Positions 6,149 to 6,651 of a DNA stretch of 6,651 nt are shown here, piece by piece. Within the stretch, counting starts at the first letter, position 1. Each line of letters begins with the position of its first letter. Origin of the DNA: Anaerolineales bacterium (GTDB taxonomy: Bacteria > Chloroflexota > Anaerolineae > Anaerolineales > Villigracilaceae); the NCBI GenBank assembly GCA_016789485.1, contig JAEURE010000154.1, positions 1-6,651 on the forward strand, read 5' to 3'. The notes below the pieces were generated by a model. That model was given only the letters and a program-made list of their open reading frames with translations, was not told the origin of the DNA and did no database searches. A program made the translations under genes and the position numbers.

Positions 6149-6651
6149 ATGATCGAGCGACCCATTCAGTGGACCAAGAATAGACATAAGAAGACTCTCC
6201 CGGCAAACTCCAAGCGGGAGGAACTGTTATCCGTTGACCTGCCCCAGAAAATCCTCCGCTTTCATCGCCAGCTACCAGGTTATCGTATGAGTCCACTTAA
6301 AGGACTCTCGAACCTTGCTGCCAGATTAGGCTTAGGTGGGATTTGGGTTAAGGATGAGTCAGCGCGGTTGGATCTCCAATCCTTCAAAGTGTTGGGAGGT
6401 TCCTATGCGATCTATAAGCTCATTCAAAAGCGTTTAGGACTGGATGACCATAAATTGTCCTTTGCGGATCTCAAATATGATGTAGTCCGCGAAAAGCTGG
6501 GTGATATCACCTTTGTTGCTGCTACTGACGGAAACCATGGACGCGGCGTGGCCTGGTCCGCGGCACAGATGGGTTTCAAATCGGTGATCTATGTCCACAG
6601 GCTAACCTCCCAGGGACGCATTCAGGCGATCGAGAGCAGCGGTGCGCGGGT
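6149..6651 (+). CDS. dpaL: Diaminopropionate ammonia-lyase-like PLP enzyme, C-terminus beyond the window
   Basis: The first 167 codons of a fold-type II PLP enzyme of the tryptophan synthase beta/threonine dehydratase superfamily. The closest match I recognise is diaminopropionate ammonia-lyase, which converts 2,3-diaminopropionate to pyruvate and two ammonia. Supporting stretches are FHRQLPGYRMSPLKGLSNLA (38-57), the VKDESAR block (67-73), SFKVLGGSYA (78-87) with Lys80 as the expected PLP Schiff-base lysine, and AATDGNHGRGVAW (124-136). In the last, Asp127 corresponds to the catalytic Asp120 of the E. coli enzyme (Lys77 there). The family is about 400 residues, so more than half is missing. 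The loop before the lysine reads RLDLQSFK, where the classical enzyme has RFGLNAFK, so substrate specificity is open; a threonine/serine dehydratase-like activity is possible. The ATG lies 6 bases after the stress-protein stop with no clear Shine-Dalgarno, suggesting co-transcription and perhaps translational coupling. Confidence 0.85.
   Translation, partial: MIERPIQWTKNRHKKTLPANSKREELLSVDLPQKILRFHRQLPGYRMSPLKGLSNLAARLGLGGIWVKDESARLDLQSFKVLGGSYAIYKLIQKRLGLDDHKLSFADLKYDVVREKLGDITFVAATDGNHGRGVAWSAAQMGFKSVIYVHRLTSQGRIQAIESSGAR

Noticed and set aside
5925..6296. A 123-codon minus-strand open frame across the end of the stress protein and start of the ammonia-lyase-like gene
   Set aside because: It is antisense to two well-supported genes and has no recognisable family features.

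Overview
The window reads as bacterial chromosome, probably from an environmental, mesophilic lineage. The mix of PRC-barrel/BON proteins, a tandem-domain universal stress protein and a diaminopropionate ammonia-lyase-like enzyme would fit Chloroflexota (Anaerolineae-like). That placement is an inference from gene content and general familiarity; no rRNA or other phylogenetic marker is present.

Layout, left to right. (1) 1-1666, minus strand: the first 555 codons of metE (cobalamin-independent methionine synthase). It is intact in frame, and its C-terminus lies beyond the left edge. (2) 1843-2994, minus: a 383-residue protein that I read as PRC-barrel, BON, BON, PRC-barrel. (3) 2995-3822: about 830 bases between two paralogues. 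This stretch holds the upstream region of the first paralogue (with a conserved block and a palindrome), an IS200-type transposase remnant with a GC-rich hairpin on each side, and a short direct repeat around the outer hairpin. (4) 3823-4962, minus: a second, 379-residue copy of the PRC/BON protein. It aligns to the first without gaps over about 340 residues, with about 54% identity by hand count. (5) 4963-5203: a divergent intergenic region carrying the second copy of the conserved block and a perfect 12-bp palindrome. (6) 5204-6142, plus: a two-domain universal stress protein. (7) 6149-6651, plus: the first 167 codons of a PLP-dependent diaminopropionate ammonia-lyase-like enzyme, cut by the right edge and starting 6 bases after the stress-protein stop.

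How the parts relate. The most notable structure is a duplication of a whole transcription unit. Both PRC/BON genes carry a related upstream region (about 50 conserved bases close to the gene and a palindrome about 170-180 bases from the start codon), so the control region was copied along with the gene. An IS200-like element, now decayed, lies at the junction between the copies. The second copy is transcribed divergently from the stress protein/ammonia-lyase pair, and the palindrome lies between them, so it could act on either side. The link between stress protein and ammonia-lyase rests on spacing alone. metE looks like ordinary core metabolism; I see no SAM or cobalamin riboswitch in the 176 bases before it.
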